Shown here one piece after another: positions 31,427-31,640 of a DNA stretch of 31,640 nt. Under the pieces are notes generated by a model. The model was given only the letters and a program-made list of their open reading frames with translations. It was not told the DNA's origin and did no database searches. Numbering within the stretch: the first letter of the stretch is position 1; every line of letters starts with the position of its first letter. The translations under genes were made by a program, and so were the position numbers. Source of the DNA: GCA-2862585 sp965661345 (GTDB lineage: Bacteria > Bacteroidota > Bacteroidia > Flavobacteriales > UBA7312); assembly GCA_965661345.1 (NCBI GenBank), contig CBFIDK010000015.1, forward strand, positions 1 through 31,640, in the 5' to 3' direction.

Positions 31427-31640
31427 TTATATTATTATATAATGTTTCTTATAAATTAATGTTTTATTATATTTTTGTACATTTATAATGTCTAATATCG
31501 GTAAATTTGGATCAATATTACTTGTATTATTATCAATAATTGAGTATATTTCATTTGGTATTAATATAATATCACATTTTAATAAATTAATTTTTTTGTT
31601 TGGTGCAATTTCATCATTCATAAAGTCAGCAATTAAAAAC
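31427..31640 (-). pseudogene. lepB: Probable internal part of signal peptidase I, frameshifted relative to the C-terminal part
   Basis: An open frame runs from the window edge to TAA at 31427 with no stop. It encodes Asn/Ile/Lys-rich sequence such as KINLLKCDIILIPNEIYSII and INVQKYNKTLIYKKHYIII. I place it in lepB because Bacteroidota signal peptidases carry a long variable insert before the YTF..YYWMMGDNR box, and this frame runs directly into that position one base out of phase. The sequence alone is too AT-rich and low in complexity for an independent assignment. It could also be a separate short gene end. Confidence 0.4.

Noticed and set aside
31427..31460. Programmed -1 ribosomal frameshift in lepB
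   Set aside because: No heptameric slippery sequence of the X XXY YYZ type and no downstream stem-loop or pseudoknot could be seen; a base error or mutation is simpler.
1..31640. CRISPR array, prophage, integrative element or att site
   Set aside because: No regularly spaced repeats, integrase, phage or conjugation genes were seen in any part of the window.

Overview
This is a gene-dense, low-GC chromosomal segment of a Bacteroidota bacterium, most likely of the order Flavobacteriales. The evidence is a protein with a type IX secretion (T9SS) C-terminal domain, a protein with a gliding-motility-type (CHU_C) C-terminal domain, repeated TAnnTTTG -7 promoter elements, almost no Shine-Dalgarno sequences, and family-specific gene neighbours (accA-dnaB, pyrR-pyrB-rnz, lepB-wbqC). 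Nearly all genes are core housekeeping genes. I see no prophage, transposon, CRISPR array, rRNA or tRNA gene, and no gene-free stretch longer than 300 bases.

Layout. 1-3302 (minus): accA, dnaB and a truncated exported protein of the family usually labelled asparagine synthetase B. 3404-6446 (plus): ispE, then rpsA behind a leader of about 110 nt. 6539-10874 (plus): one tight operon of pyrR, pyrB, a small STAS-like protein, a T9SS-secreted protein, rnz and a BadF-type sugar kinase, followed by a CHU_C surface protein with its own promoter (10898-12448). 12451-17714 (minus): a six-gene operon read dapD, glycosyltransferase, tsaC, cca, a PRiA4-ORF3-like gene, miaA, whose members overlap or lie within 3 nt of each other. 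17750-20947: ruvX (plus), converging with uvrA (minus). 21130-22068 (plus): an ECF sigma factor with a 90-residue partner of unknown function. 22135-25310 (plus): nth, bcp, recA and a TPR lipoprotein. 25362-28802 (minus): csp, then rplT-rpmI-infC-thrS, read from thrS. 28880-31640 (minus): an acyl-CoA carboxylase carboxyltransferase, a WbqC-like protein, and the 3' end of a signal peptidase I gene that looks frameshifted.

Functionally the window is rich in tRNA maturation and translation (rnz, miaA, cca, tsaC, thrS, infC, rpmI, rplT, rpsA) and DNA repair or recombination (uvrA, nth, recA, ruvX). I did not find a convincing novel system. The points most worth a second look are a set of -7 elements placed 3-9 nt before the start codon (apparently leaderless mRNAs), an infC gene that seems to start at ATC, a possible frameshift in lepB, a pyrR with no room for an RNA attenuator, a UvrA lacking half of its first zinc site, and a PRiA4-ORF3-like gene embedded among tRNA-processing genes.
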